Assembly: GCA_012932295.1 (NCBI GenBank)
Contig: JAAONU010000002.1
Location: 16,405,388 to 16,469,387, forward strand
Direction of reading: 5' to 3'
Length of the DNA: 64,000 bases
Origin: Cyclina sinensis
Taxonomy: Eukaryota; Mollusca; Bivalvia; Venerida; Veneridae
Positions 62,191 through 64,000 of the stretch are shown here, piece after piece. Position numbers and translations under genes: made by a program. The notes under the pieces are model-generated. The model saw nothing but the letters and a program-made list of their open reading frames with translations. It made no database searches and was not told the DNA's origin. Positions within the stretch are counted from its first letter, which is position 1. Each line of letters begins with the position of its first letter.

Positions 62191-62814
62191 GTATTTTGTT
62201 GTTTTTGTCTTACAGAAAATACTTAAAATCTACTTTAACAAGGAGAAAGATAAGTGGTTAACCCAGATATAAATTGCACTTGGCATCGAATCACATTTTG
62301 TATATATTTGGCTTATCAAAATCAAACACACAAAACATACGTGCATACTTGAAGACGGCAACAACAAAGACTTAATTATGATTAATTAATTGAAATAAAA
62401 TGTTGTTTGGTGGCGTGTTCACAAGGACGCACGTATATCATTTATATTTACCTGTATATACAAATACCAAAGGAAACTTCGATGTTGAGAGACACGAAAT
62501 ATTCTTACTGATTTACTACATGAAATCTTTCAAAAAATCAAAGTTTGCTTTGTATTCTCCACGCTCAGCTGAAACTCAGATTTCAGTATTTGTGCATGGC
62601 CAGTTCATTGCAGAAAGAGAAAAAAATAAATTTTCGACATATTCGAAATTAAGTACGATACAGTGCTTTAGTGTTTTGAAATTTGCAGTCATTGAAAAAA
62701 ATTGGTTTATTGAAGACAAAATATCCTATTACAAAATCTAGTCAGTGCTAGATGATTTTCTTCTTATAGGCATATTGCATATGCATCTTGGAAAATCTTC
62801 GTGAATCTTCATGA

Positions 62815-63366
62815 ATCAGTCCGTCATTCCGTCCGAAAACTTAAACATTACACACAACGTTCTTATTATTAAATGTATTTACTTCATACCTGAACACAAC
62901 ATCACTTTGGCCTTCTCACTGACATATATCTATTTGACCGTGACCCTTGAATTACCTTGACCTCGAAGGGCCTATTGTTTTGCAAAAAAACATTATATTT
63001 GCCATATCTGTCTTATTACTCAACAGATAGAGATGGTATTTGCTCACAACAGCCCTTTGAGAGACACCTTCCAAACGACATTTTACCCAGACCTTAAAAT
63101 AACCATGAACTATCGGTCAGTTTGTCAAGAAAGACAGTTATTTTAAATCAACAAATCTAGGTTATGGTTGCAAAATATAACCCTATAAAGATTTCCCAAA
63201 TGACATTTTTTTGACCCCGAAATGACCTTGACTTTGAGGTCAAATTGGCAAAAAAAAAACCCCACACTTTTGAAGGATCTATAATATATCTTTATCTGGC
63301 CCTCAGCTCAAATGTCAAAGCACCATTACGGGGTCATTTGATATCTTCCAGTGACAGTTCTTGTTA
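62815..63366. repeat. Dispersed repeat, second-copy orthologue of the intron 6 element
   Basis: CAGTCCGTCATTCCGTCCGA, ACTTCATACCTGAACACAA, several GACCTTGA motifs, and a right end CAGTGACAGTTCTTGTTA. Same family and same intron position as about 5041-5594. The 3-prime stem is degraded here. Confidence 0.7.
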
Positions 63367-63429
63367 CTTGTTTTTATTTTTACGGTTTAATTTTATATGC
63401 AGTGAATAATTATGGAATGCGGGTTGGAA

Positions 63430-63592
63430 CATGCCACTTGCTAGTTGCTACTTGCTATTGCCAGTTATTACTTATAGTTGCTATTTGTCACTTGCTATTT
63501 GTCATTTGCTAGTTGTCATTTGCTACTTGCTAGTTGCTTCTTCCAATTTGTTACTTTTCACTTGCTAGTTGCTATTGGTCGCTAGCTATACT
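63430..63592. repeat. Heptamer satellite (TTGCTAG/C)n
   Basis: Degenerate 7-bp repeat (TTGCTAG, TTGCTAC, TTGCTAT, TTGTCAC). It resumes at about 63976-64000 at the window edge. It replaces the position where exon 7 follows in the first copy. Confidence 0.85.
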
Positions 63593-63744
63593 TTCATCTG
63601 ATCCCTTCTGACTGTATGAAAACTAACCGGATATTGTTACGTGATTTAATTATTTCGTAAAAAAGTCCTATGCAAAAATTAATCATAACATGTTTTTTTC
63701 GAATAAGACCGACTGAAAATAAAGTTTATCTTTAAATGTTATCT

Positions 63745-63950
63745 TACATGTAATGAAAGAGGCACCCTGGTCCAAGGTTAAACCGAATGGTTCCTGATCC
63801 GGAGGTTGCGGGTTCGAATCCCATTAGAGGCGAGATTCTCTCACAATCTTCACATTCCTCCATGATGCGCGAATACTGGTATGGAACGCAGGAAGCAGTC
63901 ATCGAGCGTGATAAAACTTGTATCGCAATCGATGTAAAATAAATGAGTGT
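63745..63950 (+). mobile_element. tRNA-derived SINE-like segment
   Basis: A perfect polymerase III B-box-like GGTTCGAATCC at 63811-63821 sits in a tRNA-like context (CCGGAGGTTGCGGGTTCGAA, reminiscent of the arginine tRNA 3-prime half). A poorly matching A-box region precedes it and about 130 bp of unrelated body ends in an AAATAAATGAG-type tail. The 5-prime half does not fold as a good tRNA, so a functional tRNA gene is unlikely. Confidence 0.5.
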
Positions 63951-64000
63951 AATAAACTAAATATGTAATAGTATTGCTAGTTGCTGTTTGCTACTTGCTA

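Noticed and set aside
62400..62741. 113-codon open frame downstream of the last exon
   Set aside because: No domain, Cys pattern or splice context. The equivalent first-copy intron is non-coding.
63745..63830. Functional tRNA gene
   Set aside because: The B box is good, but the 5-prime half gives no credible acceptor and D stems, and a SINE-like body follows directly.

Overview
The window is eukaryotic, AT-rich genomic DNA made of short exons with GT-AG splice sites and introns full of dispersed repeats. The domain content and the repeat types (elements with tandem cores of about 145-150 bp, GTCC-rich motifs, a tRNA-like SINE) suggest a lophotrochozoan, most likely a marine bivalve. This placement is inference; I cannot name the species.

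Everything recognisable as coding lies on the + strand and fits one partial, very large, secreted multi-domain gene with 73 exons visible. It enters the window already in progress and has not ended at the right edge. No signal peptide, convincing terminal exon, poly(A) signal or promoter is visible. Nearly all EGF exons begin and end in phase 1, so they can be added, lost or skipped without breaking the frame.

Layout. (1) 72-8028: ten exons with 14 EGF-type modules, four of the exons carrying a laminin-like EGF plus a calcium-binding EGF (cbEGF). Exons 4 and 5 each have an extra base. (2) 8029-11253: an intron filled by a Helentron/HINE-like element with eleven exactly spaced 145-bp repeats. 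(3) 11254-14706: two intact cbEGF exons, one decayed exon and several exon relics. (4) 14707-37735: a higher-order tandem array built from a unit of about 2.8 kb, P-A-B-C-D, where P is a dead exon and A-D are intact 41-residue cbEGF exons. The array shows several exon-internal recombination hybrids. (5) 38846-40212: three diverged cbEGF exons, E, F and G. (6) 41462-50613: NIDO, AMOP and VWD domains, then a beta-sandwich-like segment and EGF modules, the order known from MUC4-type proteins. The NIDO exon carries a +1 frameshift in an A5 run. (7) 50897-58192: seven more EGF exons. (8) 59355-62190: six exons that are a second copy of the first six exons of the window, without the two EGF frameshifts. 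(9) 62191-64000: repeats, a heptamer satellite and a tRNA-derived SINE-like segment.

If all exons are joined, the product is a long rod of tandem cbEGF domains (37 consecutive modules in the array and its E-G tail) leading into a NIDO-AMOP-VWD adhesive core, then further EGF modules. It would be extracellular. Most array modules carry an N-G-T sequon before the last cysteine.

Short introns of 300-800 bases not listed separately (198-554, 684-1196, 5780-6212, 6477-7249, 11377-12008, 41599-42133, 47433-47768, 48021-48495, 48731-49049, 51017-51468, 51595-51938, 54410-54872, 55125-55691, 59481-59848, 59978-60582) hold nothing I can name.
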